Source: Chenopodium formosanum (lineage: Eukaryota > Streptophyta > Magnoliopsida > Caryophyllales > Amaranthaceae). Taken from it: a DNA stretch of 64,000 nucleotides. The notes beneath the pieces were generated by a model that was not told the origin of the DNA, did no database searches, and worked only from the letters and a program-made list of their open reading frames with translations. Shown here in pieces: positions 13,401 through 25,000 of the stretch. The translations under genes and the position numbers were made by a program. The stretch's first letter is position 1, and each line of letters begins with the position of its first letter. The stretch is from positions 5,161,501-5,225,500 of the forward strand of contig CM044879.1 of the NCBI GenBank assembly GCA_024500155.1, given 5' to 3'.

Positions 13401-15768
13401 ACCTTGGAGCAAACACATCACCAGTGTTGCCTACCAATTTCCATTCAGCTTTCATGATATTGAAAATCCATAACTCATCCAGGATATTGGTAGGATCAGC
13501 TCTGCCTCCAATAACAATCATTGAACCTCCAACTAAAGAAGATGTATGACCCATACGTGGAGAGGGAGAGCCCTTAACATCTAGCACAGACAATCTGCCT
13601 GACGATAGATCCAGCAATAAACAGTCACTTCTGCGTGCATGCCTACCTATGCCTCCAAAACCACCATATATCAGGATCTCTTTGCGATCAGCATTAGAGA
13701 TTGTACAAGAAGAATGACCCCATAGGAACAGCCTCTCTATGCTTTCTCCGACAATTTTTATGGGTACAATGGCTAGACTGGAACCAGAACTACCCAGTGG
13801 CCCTGCCAATGATTCAAAAATTTCAGACTAGCTCTCTTAGGGGAGAAATAGATATCCTGCAACCATCAATAGTTGATTGTCATAATAACACTCAGAAGTC
13901 AAAACAACATAATTACAGATAAAAATGCAACAAGAGGGGGTATGATTAAGGCCAACACTATTACAGTTTTTCTTACATCTGTTTACTTCCTGGTGATGTA
14001 AAAGAAGAGAATGATAGTATAGAGTGTCTTGAATATGGATAGGAAGTAGGACTGTTTCATTATACACCCAAAATAGTGGACCAAAAAGCAACCATCTATT
14101 TTCATTCCCTCAATTTAACAAAGTTCAATTCCACCTCCCTCAACAGTAAAGATTTGGATTGTATTGCATTCTCGGGATATAATTCTCAGATTTGAGTACA
14201 ACTTTTATTACCATTCACCAATGATTTACCCATGATTTATTCCTTGCACCATTCACCTATGAAATTTTTTTTTGTACCACACAAATTGACAGAGTATTCA
14301 ACCACAAAGTACTAGATATTTGCATAAATTTCACCTAATTCACAGATTCTTTTGTTCTTAAGTATAGAAAGAAAAGTTCTACAGCAAATATATTTTGTGA
14401 AAATGAACAAAGCACTCAAATTACAGCCTTGTTTCAGATATCAGGGTAAAAATTATAGTTTGCCTTTGTAGAGATTCAATACCAATTCTTCCATTGAGGT
14501 CAAGATGTCCCTAAAAGAAACTTGATTGGCTAGTTTTCCAAAGGTGAAAGTTGGACAATCAACACCCTCCCACAAACCCAAGGTACTTCACAAGGAGGAA
14601 GCTCCTCATGCTCACTTCCTCATCATTCTCTTATAACAAGTAAGCTCACTCATACATAATATAGTCAAGGATCATCTGCAAACTTCATTCTATTCTTGCA
14701 ACTTTGTAAGAAATTCAATTATTAGAGTCTATAGCAGTATAGCATTATAACCTAAAGCTTTCCATATCAAATTTCATTACTTTGCTACTACTACTGGCAA
14801 ACACAACCATATATAACAAAATACATAAACCCCATAAACAAAACATTAGCATTGTGCTCATTTATGAAATCTAACGCACCAATTGAGCATTCTAATCAAC
14901 ATAATATCATTCAAACATGTAAATCACATGAAACAAAACACAATTCACACACTTCAAATTGCTTCCAAACTAAAACAAAAGGCTCAAATAACACAAAATT
15001 ACCAGAATCTCTTTCCAAATTAGTCCCTTCTTGATTGACACCAACTAATTTCTCCTCTTCCCAAATTACACCATCACCATCAACACCACCACTCAACCCG
15101 TCCCCAGCCTCGGCTTCAGCTTCCACATCACTAGGCCCCACAAACCCATTCTTCCTTAAACCCTCCAAAAACCCTTGAGTCCTCTTCCAATTAGCACCCA
15201 TCTTATCATTAGCAATCCCCACAAGATACCTCAAATACTCAGGAGACACCATAATCCTCCCTCTACACCCCAAAGGAACCTCTAACCTAATTGAACATCG
15301 AATTGCAACAATCACCCTCTTACTACTCACACTAGTAATCCCAGATTCCCTGAACCCACAAGATATAGCCAATGCCACCAAGAACTGAGCCGCACCCACG
15401 TCCTTACACTCCACCGCAATGATCAGAGGCTCGAACCGGAACACCAACTCAGACTGAGTCGACTCGGGCGAGTCAACTGACTCAGTTGTTGTGGGAGGGA
15501 AGATGAGGTTGAGGATCGAAGTGGGGTCAACTGGGTCGTGGGAGATGAAGGCCCAGGTGCCCCCTTTGGGCTTGTTTGGGAGGTGAGAGAAAATGGAGAT
15601 GCGGCCGGAGCAAGAGGAGGTGGTGTAGTATGAAGGGTGGTTGTTAATGGTGTTGAGAAGGGGGATGATTGGTGCGTCGATTGTTCCTTTGGGAGATTTG
15701 TCTAGTTCTGTTGATGATATTGCCGCCATTGTTGCAGCTTTCCTCTTCTCAAACTCCATTTTTTTCAC
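8151..15768 (-). CDS. TYW2/3: tRNA wybutosine-synthesising protein 2/3/4 (TYW3-Kelch-TYW2 fusion)
   Basis: Nine exons: 15003-15768, 13403-13802, 12136-13305, 11807-11936, 11346-11581, 10206-10341, 9402-9478, 8409-8515, 8151-8257. They sum to 3129 bp, 1042 aa, all phases consistent. Residues 1 to about 215 are a TYW3 methyltransferase domain (MEFEKRKAA, DKSPKGTIDAPI, SCSGRISIF). About 270-600 are Kelch repeats (YGGFGGIGRHARR, IFGG, LFGGYNGE, VGG). About 700-1040 are the TYW2 aminocarboxypropyl transferase domain, with the SAM-binding loop VDLFAGIGYFTLPFLVR starting at residue 885, then ACEWNP, EGDN and HGNVKDSEES. Together these steps make the hypermodified guanosine wybutosine next to the anticodon of tRNA-Phe. 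The LCM methyltransferase part of fungal TYW4 is not seen; only Kelch repeats are. The start could be M1 (15768) or M4 (15759), the latter matching the Arabidopsis start MEFEKRK. Confidence 0.95.
9549..10200. repeat. Tandem duplication (about 327 bp x 2) in TYW intron 6
   Basis: Copy 1 is 9549-9875 and copy 2 is 9876-10200. They differ by only a few bases, such as A-tract length and one A lost in copy 2 (TTCATAACACT versus TTCATAAACACT). The duplication lies wholly inside intron 6 (9479-10205) and ends a few bases from the 5' splice site of exon 6. Confidence 0.95.
10405..10453. repeat. (ATT)n microsatellite in TYW intron 5
   Basis: About 16 TTA/ATT trinucleotides in a row, in the intron between exons 5 and 6. 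Confidence 0.93.
10671..10688. repeat. Poly-C tract (18 C) in TYW intron 5
   Basis: An uninterrupted run of 18 C on the plus strand, so poly-G in the TYW pre-mRNA. Such a tract is rare in this AT-rich region and prone to slippage; its exact length may be unreliable. Confidence 0.9.
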
Positions 15769-16467
15769 TCTTTTGACTGCTCACTACTGGTTATTGTGTA
15801 AAAGGGGGCAAATGGCCAAATGGGGTTTGTTTAGATTAGAGTAGACCAAGTTTTGCGAGTCTAACCACCACCGACTGATCGGTTTCGGCTTGGGTTTGGG
15901 TTGATCTTTGGTCATTTTCCAAGATTTTATAAAGATTCTGGGTTGATTATTGCTAAAGAATCAACTAAACCAAAAGCTAATATAGGATTGGTTTATATAC
16001 TCTATGAATTATAATAGACTTTTACAATTATTTTGGTTTTAAGATTTTTTTTATCTTTTTAAATTAGAGTTAATTTTTTTTCGATAGAAAATTTGATGTG
16101 GCTCGAGGCTTGGGTTAGGGATGCTTGTTTGTAATTAAGAGGAATTGTCAAAGGTAAATAGGATGGTGAGCTGTATAAAGAACGACTATACTCAATTGCT
16201 CATCTAGATTATATCTAATTGTATAATTGTTACTAGTATTATTAACGGTCATGTACAAAGATAGCATAAGGATGTGAAGGAGTATAATCAACATAGGATC
16301 ATAGTCACACCTTGTTCTCTAGATTCTATACTCCTATGATCATTGTCTGAGTTGAACCAAAAAAACAGTCACTATGTACATATAAAAGAGTTTATTTAAT
16401 TTCTTTCCTCTCTCTTAATTGCTTTATTTCCACTTCATTTCTAATATTCTATCAAACGTCTTCTAAA

Positions 16468-16678
16468 GGCCTGTTCATTTCAGCTTAATTTCAGTTCAGT
16501 TCAGTTCAGCTCCTAATTCCATTCTCTCATAGAATATTCATTTCAGTTCCAATTATTTCAATTAAGTTCAGCTCCAATTAATTCAGTTCAGTTCACTTCA
16601 GCTTAGCCTTAATACTTTTTTAAGCTTTTAATGCATTTCCCTTTGCTTATAATTTGTAAAACAATAGATGAACGGGCC
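16468..16678. mobile_element. CAGTT-array MITE, diverged copy
   Basis: Ends GGCCTGTTCAT on the left and ATGAACGGGCC on the right are inverted repeats, and the interior is full of TTCAGTTCAG pentamers with the CTCATAGAATATTCATTTC core seen in related copies. A clean TTA/TAA target duplication is not seen. Confidence 0.7.
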
Positions 16679-17011
16679 TGCAGTAATTGTTCCTTGAGGA
16701 GTTGAAGGCAATCTTAGTTTTAGAATGGCCCATTATAGGTGTTAGCCCAATTGGTTAGCAATTTATGATTAGCAAGATCATTTTTTTTCCCTATTGAAGA
16801 GGCAAAATCAATAAATAGCAACATGTTTCTCACTCTCTCCAATTCTCCAAATGAATCAGTGGCTTATAGTCGCATATTCCCTTCGCAAAATTCCTAGAGT
16901 GGGGACAATGAATGGAGTACATATTCGTTATATGTTGTCCAAAATGCTTAATACCACACATTTCATAACTTGTGAGTTGTTAGTTTATGACCACCTATAT
17001 TGTGCTTAGGC

Positions 17012-17120
17012 CCCGTTCTTTAGAGCTGCTCTGCTCTGCTCTGTTGAAATCTACTCTGCTTTGCTTTGCTTTGCTCTGCTCTGCTCTGTTGAAATCTGCT
17101 TTGCTCTGCTCTGCTCAGAC
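17012..17120. repeat. CTGCT/TTGCT pentamer array with a MITE-like left end
   Basis: Starts GGCCCCGTTCTTTAGAG, like the outer end of the TTA-targeting MITEs in this window, followed by tandem CTGCT and TTGCT pentamers. No matching right end was found, so it may be a truncated element of a sister family with a different pentamer. Confidence 0.6.
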
Positions 17121-17129
17121 TTAATTAAT

Positions 17130-17235
17130 ATTTAGTAATAATAATAATAATTAATATTTAATAATAATAATAATTAATATTTAATAATAATAATATTAAT
17201 AATAATTTTAATAATATTATTAGTAGTAGTAGTAG
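17130..17235. repeat. TAA/TAG-rich microsatellite
   Basis: Blocks of TAATAATAAT alternate with TTAATATTT and end in TAGTAGTAG, a compound and partly degenerated trinucleotide repeat. Confidence 0.85.
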
Positions 17236-17750
17236 TTGTTGTTTTAAAATGGCATAAATCTCAAACTAATTTTTGGACACCCCTATTTATCAAAAAGCAA
17301 TCATTATAGAGCCTTTTTATGCATAAATCAAACTAATTTTCAATGATCTAGTTTAGTCTAAGACTAATTTTTAAAAGGTTTTAGACAAAATATTATTTTT
17401 TAGCGATAAAACATACTTTTTCTAACCTCTTTTACTTGCAACATAACATGTCAATAGTTGTCACTACTCACATAGGTAAGATTTTGTTAAATTTATCTCA
17501 ACATATACATTTTCAATATTAACTTTCACATTTTTGCGTAAATCTTAATTAAATATATTAATGGTTAAAATTATATACACCAACAAACATAAAAGTCAAA
17601 TTGAAAACATAATCCAATTTCTCCTATGAAACCGATTTTTGGACACCCCTATTTATCAAATTATACTATCAAGCATCTTTTGTTTAGTACTTTTAAGAAC
17701 CAAAAAAAATCTAAATTTACCTCCAAAATTCAACGGTTGAAATCTCCCTC

Positions 17751-17848
17751 CTTATCCACACCCAAACAAAAACCTCATCCAATCCTTCCTCCCCTCCACC
17801 TCTCATTCCCCTCCTTTCTTCCACATCACACCCTCTCTCTTAGATAAG
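17751..17848 (+). promoter_or_regulatory. Candidate ATPC promoter/leader elements (I-box cores, CT-rich leader)
   Basis: GATAAG cores, known in light-responsive plant promoters as I-boxes, occur on the minus strand at 17751-17756 and the plus strand at 17843-17848. They bracket a strongly pyrimidine-rich stretch (about 17740-17840). No clear TATA box is seen. CT-rich leaders are known for several nuclear photosynthesis genes. Function here is inferred. Confidence 0.35.
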
Positions 17849-17946
17849 ATTTCTCACCTTTTCTTGCTCTCCTAAGCTAACATTCTTAGCTTAGTTTTGA
17901 GAGATCAATCAATCCTCAAAAAAAAAAAAAATTATCACACAAAATA

Positions 17947-19041
17947 ATGGCTTGTTCTCTTTCCTTTAGCTCCTCGGTGAGCAGCTTCCACCTCTCGACC
18001 ACCACTCAATCCACCCAAGCACCACCCCCTTCCAACGCGTCGATTCCCAACACCTGCCCTATCCAATGCGCGAATCTCCGCGAGCTCCGCGACCGCATTG
18101 GATCCGTCAAGAACACCCAAAAGATCACCGAAGCAATGAAGCTCGTCGCGGCCGCTAAGGTCCGTCGTGCGCAGGAAGCCGTCGTTAATGGACGTCCCTT
18201 CTCCGAGACCCTTGTCGAGGTTTTGTACAACATAAATGAGCAGATACAAAACGACGACATCGACGTGCCTCTCACGAGGGTCCGCCCTGTAAAGAAGGTT
18301 GCTCTAGTGGTAGTCACAGGAGACCGTGGCCTCTGCGGGGGGTTCAACAACATGTTGCTTAAAAAAGCCGAGGCTCGTATCGCCGAGCTTAAAGATTTAG
18401 GTGTTGATTATACAATCATTAGCGTGGGAAAGAAAGGAAATACTTACTTCGTTCGAAGGCCGAATATACCCGTTGACAGGTACTTCGACGGGAGTAATCT
18501 GCCTACTGCTAAAGAAGCGCAGGCAATAGCAGATGATGTTTTCTCGCTGTTTATAAGCGAGGAAGTTGACAAGGTTGAAATGTTATATACAAAATTCGTA
18601 TCGTTGGTGAAATCTGATCCTGTAATCCACACTCTATTGCCGCTATCTCCTAAGGGGGAGATCTGTGACATTAATGGAAAGTGTGTTGATGCTGCTGAAG
18701 ACGAGCTGTTTCGTCTGACGACGAAAGAGGGGAAACTGACAGTTGAGATGGATACTGTGAAAACAGAAACTCTATCGTTTTCGCCGATTCTTGAGTTTGA
18801 GCAGGATCCTGCACAAATATTGGATGCTTTGCTGCCTTTGTATCTTAACAGTCAGATTCTGAGGGCGTTGCAGGAGTCGCTTGCTAGCGAGCTAGCCGCG
18901 AGGATGACTGCTATGAGTAATGCATCTGATAATGCTAGTGATTTGAAGAAATCGTTGTCTGTTGTTTATAATAGAGTGCGTCAGGCTAAGATTACTGGCG
19001 AGATCTTGGAGATTGTTGCTGGTGCTAATGCTTTGGTTTGA
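17947..19041 (+). CDS. ATPC: ATP synthase gamma chain, chloroplast precursor
   Basis: Intronless, 364 aa. The central rotor shaft subunit of chloroplast CF1-CF0 ATP synthase on the thylakoid membrane. Residues 1-41 are a Ser/Thr-rich plastid transit peptide ending PIQC; the mature chain would start ANLRELRDRIGSVKNTQKIT at 42, the N-terminal helix that turns inside the alpha3beta3 head. VVTGDRGLCGGFN is conserved. The plant-specific redox loop GEICDINGKCVDAAEDE carries the two regulatory Cys (C240 and C246, equal to 199 and 205 of mature spinach gamma), reduced by thioredoxin in light. The C-terminal helix ends ITGEILEIVAGANALV. The codons at the 5' end are GC-richer than the flanks. The start is the only in-frame ATG before the transit peptide. 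No break is seen. Confidence 0.98.
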   Translation: MACSLSFSSSVSSFHLSTTTQSTQAPPPSNASIPNTCPIQCANLRELRDRIGSVKNTQKITEAMKLVAAAKVRRAQEAVVNGRPFSETLVEVLYNINEQIQNDDIDVPLTRVRPVKKVALVVVTGDRGLCGGFNNMLLKKAEARIAELKDLGVDYTIISVGKKGNTYFVRRPNIPVDRYFDGSNLPTAKEAQAIADDVFSLFISEEVDKVEMLYTKFVSLVKSDPVIHTLLPLSPKGEICDINGKCVDAAEDELFRLTTKEGKLTVEMDTVKTETLSFSPILEFEQDPAQILDALLPLYLNSQILRALQESLASELAARMTAMSNASDNASDLKKSLSVVYNRVRQAKITGEILEIVAGANALV

Positions 19042-20451
19042 GTTGGTTGTTTTACAATATGGTCTGTTTTTGGTTCTTATTTTTCTTTATTACTTATTTT
19101 TGGAAAGAACTATGGCTAGTGTTGTTGGTATAATTATAAATATGGATACTCGTAATAATTTTATTATGTTTTGGTGATGATTATTCTAATGAACAGAGGG
19201 TATCAAGTGCAGAGGAGATTAATTAGATCATATTGATTTGTAATTATGTTTCATAATTTATATAGTAACAAATTTCACAAACATTGTGATAACACATTAT
19301 TGAGAGCTACTCCTTGTTATAGCTGTTACCTTGTGTTTTGAAACGTGTTTGCCATACGATTTGCTTGATTGATATATATATATATTGAGGCTCTTGATCG
19401 AGGATTAACCACTAGTAGTTTTCCGATTACACTACATAATCGGTTGGGATTTGGCCATTTCAGGAATAAAATTGGATTGATTGTGCCAATTATAAGAGTC
19501 ATTACTAACAATTACTTTGTAAACGGATACTAATTATATTGTATACTTGACACAAATTAGCATGTTTTATTACGGATGTTGCATTAGAATGATTGTTAAG
19601 TTCAATTACATGCTTAAATGTTAGTAAATCTTGATCACTATAAGCATAACAGGTGCTTATTCCACCAAGAAGCTGAGATTGTCAAGATATTAAGGCAAGG
19701 CAAGATCAATAGAGCAAACTCTAGTTATTTGATCTCCTCTCTTAAGTAACTGTTAAATCGCAGCTAGAGGGTGAACGAAAACAAATCTGACATACCATAA
19801 TACGCTTCCTCAAGATCAAATAGAGTTAAAGACAAGACTAAGATTGAACAAATGTAATACAAGATCGGATTGATTAGATTGAGCTTTGAACTAGTCTTTA
19901 GCTTGTTCAAGCAAGCATAACTAGAATAAACACACACTGGCACATACACAGAGGCATTCGAGCTCAAAGCAATTGAGACTCATACCAAGACGAATGAACA
20001 AATCATTGAAGCGCGAACATAAACCCAGTGGAACAAAGATCTAATTAACCAAGTCACTTAAGTAATTAACCATCACAACCCAAAATTTAACTATTAAAAG
20101 CTTATTAAAGTCTATTAATAATAATTACATCTATTATAAATTTATAACCCTAACAATCCGATCACAAGCTACAACATTAGATCAACAATAATTCCCTCAA
20201 TCCAATTTCGCCGCCAAAATTGAAACCACCCAATTCTTTACCAATCAATCAATGCAAGCAAAACAATTAACAGCATTTCATTATCATAAATTAATTCATT
20301 ATTATTAATCAACTGAAAATCAAACAGTATAACAATTATGTATCAAGATTCTACAAAATTAATTGCAACTGTAACATTATTCAACTCAACAATTTTTTCT
20401 TTGTTACATAATTTAACACTTGCCGTTATACAATCAAGTGAACAAAAAATG
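19042..20451. other. Intergenic DNA between ATPC and a possible small gene
   Basis: Begins with the presumed ATPC 3' untranslated region. The rest is AT-rich without a supported gene or clear transposon ends. The right part should hold the 3' flank of the minus-strand ORF at 20452-20772. Confidence 0.5.
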
Positions 20452-20772
20452 TTAGGATGGAGAAGGGGTGAAAATTGGGGCAACAGCGGCGAGCTTTTTA
20501 CGGGCGAGACAGCGAGAGCGGCGAGGAGAGAGAGGGAAGAAAGGAATCCCAACTTCCAATTCAATCGGGTTCGGGTCCGGGTTCGGGTTGGAGGTGGAAT
20601 TAGCGAGGAGGAGGAGAGAGAAGCAGATCTGTGAGCGTCTGATGGTGGTGAGTTTAGTATATCTCATCTGGGCGAGCGCTCCCGGTCTTAGATATCTGTT
20701 ATACGACGATGACGATGACGACAACGATGATGAAGGGGATAGTGATGGAGGGGAGGATGATGATGGTCTCAT
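20452..20772 (-). CDS. Possible small plant protein, 106 aa, unknown function
   Basis: A single ORF starting ATGAGACCATC with A at -3, behind a long CT-rich leader and a TTTAAA box about 125 bp upstream. This looks like an ordinary plant promoter and leader. The protein has a Ser/Pro-rich N-terminus (about 1-25), then YNRYLRPGALAQMRYTKL (about 24-41), a hydrophobic patch SQICFSLLLLA, an NPDPNP stretch and a basic RRSRCLARKK segment. I recall a similar RYLKPGALAQ motif in uncharacterised small plant proteins but cannot name a function. No signal peptide is evident. The acidic ORFs on the opposite strand are shadows of the TCATCG repeats. Further exons cannot be excluded. Confidence 0.5.
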   Translation of the reverse strand: MRPSSSSPPSLSPSSSLSSSSSSYNRYLRPGALAQMRYTKLTTIRRSQICFSLLLLANSTSNPNPDPNPIELEVGIPFFPLSPRRSRCLARKKLAAVAPIFTPSPS

Positions 20773-20895
20773 ATTGATGGAGGGTAGTGAGGGGGGTTTA
20801 GAGAGAGAAAGAAGGGTGGAAATTGGAGGAGAGAGAAAGATGGGGTGGGTGGGTGGGTGAGATTTGGAGGAGAGAGAGCATGGAAGGAAGGAGGG

Positions 20896-20901
20896 TTTAA
20901 A
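20896..20901 (-). promoter_or_regulatory. TATA-like box of the small minus-strand gene
   Basis: TTTAAA inside CCTCTTTAAACCCTCC on the minus strand, about 125 bp upstream of the ATG at 20772 and followed by a pyrimidine-rich leader. Confidence 0.35.
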
Positions 20902-21479
20902 GAGGAGGGATGGAGATTCGGGAGGCGGGAAAATGGTTTGAGGGGAAGATAAAGGCGGGATTAGGGTTTCAACTTTTTTGAACCATCACTTCTTCATGTG
21001 TTTACCTAAGTAATCATGTAATTTTTTCAAAAAAATAAAAAATAAAAAGTAATCACTTAAATTAATTACATTGTTATGTTATATACTATCATAACGGATA
21101 CTTATGACTTTATGAGTAATTTATCTGATTACGGGGGATTTCAAACCGGTTAGATTTTGATTAATTTTAATTTGACTTGAATCGTGTTGGATTCTATTTT
21201 CAAAGGAAAGTTATTACTGACAATTGGGTGTTTTTATCATTGTTAGGTTTATCTACTCACCATTATTAATTATTTTCAGAGGATAGATTTAATGTTTTCA
21301 AATAGTCAATCAAGTTCTTGTTTTTGCATGAACTACTATGTAATTCAAAGCACATTAGGTTTTGATTAGTTTGATTTGGTATTCAAGGGAAGTTACTAAT
21401 CCTGATTTTGACTTACGGAGTAGTTTATGATTGTTATAGTATTTTTTTTTTAAGGGGAACACTTGCATGATATTTATTT

Positions 21480-22010
21480 TAAATCAAGCTCCGCTAATTA
21501 AGGCTAAAAGGCCTTGCAAGAAAGAGTTAGTACAAGTTAGCTCCGAAAAATTACGCGTGTCCCACCTAGCAACAAAATGGGCAAACGTATTTCCTGCTCT
21601 ACGAACATGATAAATCTTAAAGTAATTAAAAGTTTTAGCTAGATTACAAACATCATCGAAAATTAGCTAAATCGGTGCAAAACCATGAGTAGCTTTGCTT
21701 ATCTTACTTGCGAGTTGCGACATTTGATGCATCACTTTTTACCCACACCTTTAGGTGACCCATTCTCCTTGTCATATTGCACCCAAAACGAATTGCAGCA
21801 GCCCCAACTACTTCAACAGGGCAGCCAACAACGATTTTCTTCGTTGCAAGAATCACACCATCTTCATTTCTTGCTACCGTGCACCCAGCCACCTGCACTC
21901 CCAGCACCAATATGCGCATCTACATTAACTTTAGTGATACCAGGTTGGGGGCAGTTCCATCTGGACATTAAGTCATGCCTGGGGGAGCTTAAGGACTTGA
22001 TACTTTAGCA
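21480..22010 (-). pseudogene. Degenerate RNase H domain of a LINE-type retrotransposon or relative
   Basis: Read on the minus strand in broken frames it gives CPQPGITKVNVDAHIGAG, then DGVILATKKIVVGCPVEVV and GAAAIRFG, and later HVRRAGNTFAHFVARW. These are the beginning (catalytic NVDA), middle and end of the plant RNase H-like module found at the 3' end of many LINE elements and in domesticated relatives. Frameshifts and stops break it, so it is a relic. No reverse transcriptase remains nearby. Confidence 0.8.
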
Positions 22011-25000
22011 GCATACATGTTATAGTCGTCATGCACCATTTGAATAAAACTATCATTGTCATAGTAGGTGTACAGTGAAATGATAAAAATAAAAAAAATC
22101 ACATGGATTTACATGTTTCCACACAGACAAACTGTTCTCTTTTAACTTATAATTAACATGAATATATACTTATGGATTATTGATTAGTTAATATTCATTG
22201 ATGATTACTCGTTATTTATTTAAGTAAATTATAAAAGTATAATATATAATTATAATTTTTTTAACGGATAAATCACTAAAGAAGGTCAAAAGAAAAGTGT
22301 GAATAGTGAAAATGTCCCAATGATGCAATTAAATAAAGAGAGAAAAGTATCTCTCATTCCGATCCATCTAGTACGGAATATATATATATATAAAGTTTCA
22401 ATTAAGACTAAGTTCGAGTAATTAACTATAATAGAATTTGTGTATTGAACCTTGAGGAAGGTTACTGATCATATCTTGTCACAACATTTCCTAGAGACTA
22501 TAAGAATCTTTTACTGCCAATTTACTCATGAAGTCATTTCTTAATAAACATGACAATTAGAAACAACATTGCTCATCTGAGATGACATTTCTTCATTAAT
22601 CTTATGCTTAAAATATTAAATATATATGTGAAAAAAATAGCATATCGACAAATTGACACACCTTCGTCTATTTCTCTAAATAACACAATATTTTAAAGGA
22701 TTTGGGCATATGGCTAAGGTAAAATTATTTGATTAGCAATTTAACAATTCTAGAAATCTAGAAAACAATTGAACTAGATATTGGAGCAATTCATAAGATA
22801 TCACTTAAGAAGTATTAATAGGATCCTAATTCATCACAACACAAAATTGGTGGTAATTGAAGTATAAATCTATTGAATTACTTATAACATCGTCGACTAA
22901 CGCTCTTGAAAAAATACCGAGACATTAAATCCTTGAACAATATATCAATTAGCATCATAAAGCTTATGTAATGATTTATTATAAAATAGTTTCAATGATA
23001 ATTATTAATTAAGCATTAATATAATATAGAAGAAATATTCATGTATTATAATCATGAAATTATATGTACAACAAACAAATAGTTCATACTGAAAATTAAA
23101 AGCTAAACCATCCTAGAAAGATTGACTAGTTGAATTTAATAAATTTATTATATCATGAACAATCAGGCTATCAAACCCATTAATTTACTAATAAATTAAT
23201 ATACGAGAAGATTACAATTCGTCATCGTCAAATAATTTAAATTCTCAATTATGAATAATTTAAGATCGAGACAAAGATAAAGTTACTTACAAGAATATTA
23301 AACTTGGAGTATTCAGTTTAATTTGATCATTCTAGCTAGAGCGTGGTGCTAATAGCGTGTTAAATAAGGAAGAGAAATTATAGAAAAAATGAGGAAAAAT
23401 TGTTACGTTGTATCTCTTATTCCATCTAGTACGGGATATATATGTATACATTGTACATTACCTAGAGTTCCATGAATGAATAAGACCAAATACCCAACTC
23501 TAGAGTATTCTAGATAGTACATGAGATAATAGTCATTTACATTTAAATATTTCATAATATTAACAAATTACATAATTATTTAATAATTATACAAATAAAT
23601 GATTTTTTTAAATACTAGTAATCACTTAGCCTTGAGCCTCCAAATTGTCAAAATCGACTCTGGTCATGCATCGAACTGGTTGGAGCGCAGCTGGTGGAGT
23701 GTTTGGGTGTATCCAAACAAGCTTGCAATCCACCAAGCTTGTTGTCATGAAATCATCATAGGAACGAATTGTGAGATGTATTGATTGTGAGCACAACCAC
23801 CGGAGAAACACCATGCAATCCTCATCTTGAGAATTTGGAGATTCAAGATTTGCACCAAACGATTGGCGATACTCCCGAATGTAGGTGGTTGTTGGTGAGA
23901 GGGGTGGGGTATCGGAGGGGAATTGGGTTGAGGTGGTGGTGAGAGAGGTGGGGAAGGGGGGTTGGGTTGAGTGGGTGGTGAAGGGGGATTATTGGGTTGG
24001 GGGTTCCATTAGAATTGATGGGATTTTTGAAATGAGATTTTTTAGTTAAGCAATGATCAATTGACTCATCATTTTATAGCCACCAACTAATTTCCCCTTG
24101 CTCAAGCAATCCCTATTTATTTTTCCCGCCAATTCCCTTTCTCATTTTCTGTGTTCTCCTCAATCCAACTTCCTTCACTCTTTTTTTCCCTTTTCTTTTT
24201 TTCTTTTTTTTCCCCCTTTTCTTTCTTTTTTTTTTTTTTATCTTTTTTTTTTTGTTTCATCAAGTTTAGTACGTTAACAATCCTTTTTTTTTTCTTTTTA
24301 TTTAATCAAGTAATGATTTGATTACCATTTGGTTTAGTTTAGTTCATAGATTTTGCGAGTTTGTTACAGCCTTACAACTTAATTTCAGTTCAGGTTACTG
24401 ATTTATTGGTTAATAACAATAGTTCAGGTTAATTACTTTTAATTCAGGTCAATTTTAGTTTACAGTTCAATTTATTTCAGTTCAGATTATGAGCAATTCA
24501 GTTAATCCAACGGGTTTCAACCCAGACCGACACCCTTATCCATAAGTACTAGTACTAGTAAGTTAAATCAAATTTTAATTAATTTCTCTTAATGTAATCT
24601 CTGTTCTATACGTTATAACGTCTTAACTTTTTTTTGTTTTTTATTTTTGAAAGGAAGAACTATTAATTACTAATAATATCTTAATAAACTGAAGTGAATC
24701 GAAGTGAAGTAATAATTTGAAGGTAGATGAGCTGCAGTCAACTCACTGAACTGAAGTAGGCTGAGGTAAGCTGAATTGAATTGAAGTCAGCTGAAATAAA
24801 TTGAGTTGACTTCAGTTGAAGTTGGATGAACTGAACTTAAGTACCATAAAATAAAGCCCAAAAGAACAGGGTTTTACTAGTGTATTTGCTCGGGCGTTGT
24901 TACTCTTGGTGTTAACGCCAGTGGTGCTTGAGTTAGATATATGTTCACCTATTTGAACTTGAAGCAATAGAATTATTATATGAAGCATCATAATATATAT

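Larger units (their letters stand above)
15769..17946. other. Divergent intergenic region between TYW and ATPC
   Basis: Holds the promoters of two genes that point away from each other. Inside are a CAGTT-type MITE (16468-16678), a CTGCT pentamer array (17012-17120), TAA-rich microsatellite (about 17130-17235), and a repeated segment TTTTGGACACCCCTATTTAT occurring at about 17271 and 17637. A pyrimidine-rich leader precedes ATPC. Confidence 0.6.

Noticed and set aside
20468..20860. ORF of 130 aa on the plus strand with a long Asp run
   Set aside because: It is the complement of Ser-rich codons and the CT-rich leader of the minus-strand ORF; the acidic run comes from ATCGTC/ATCATC repeats and there is no promoter or conserved motif.
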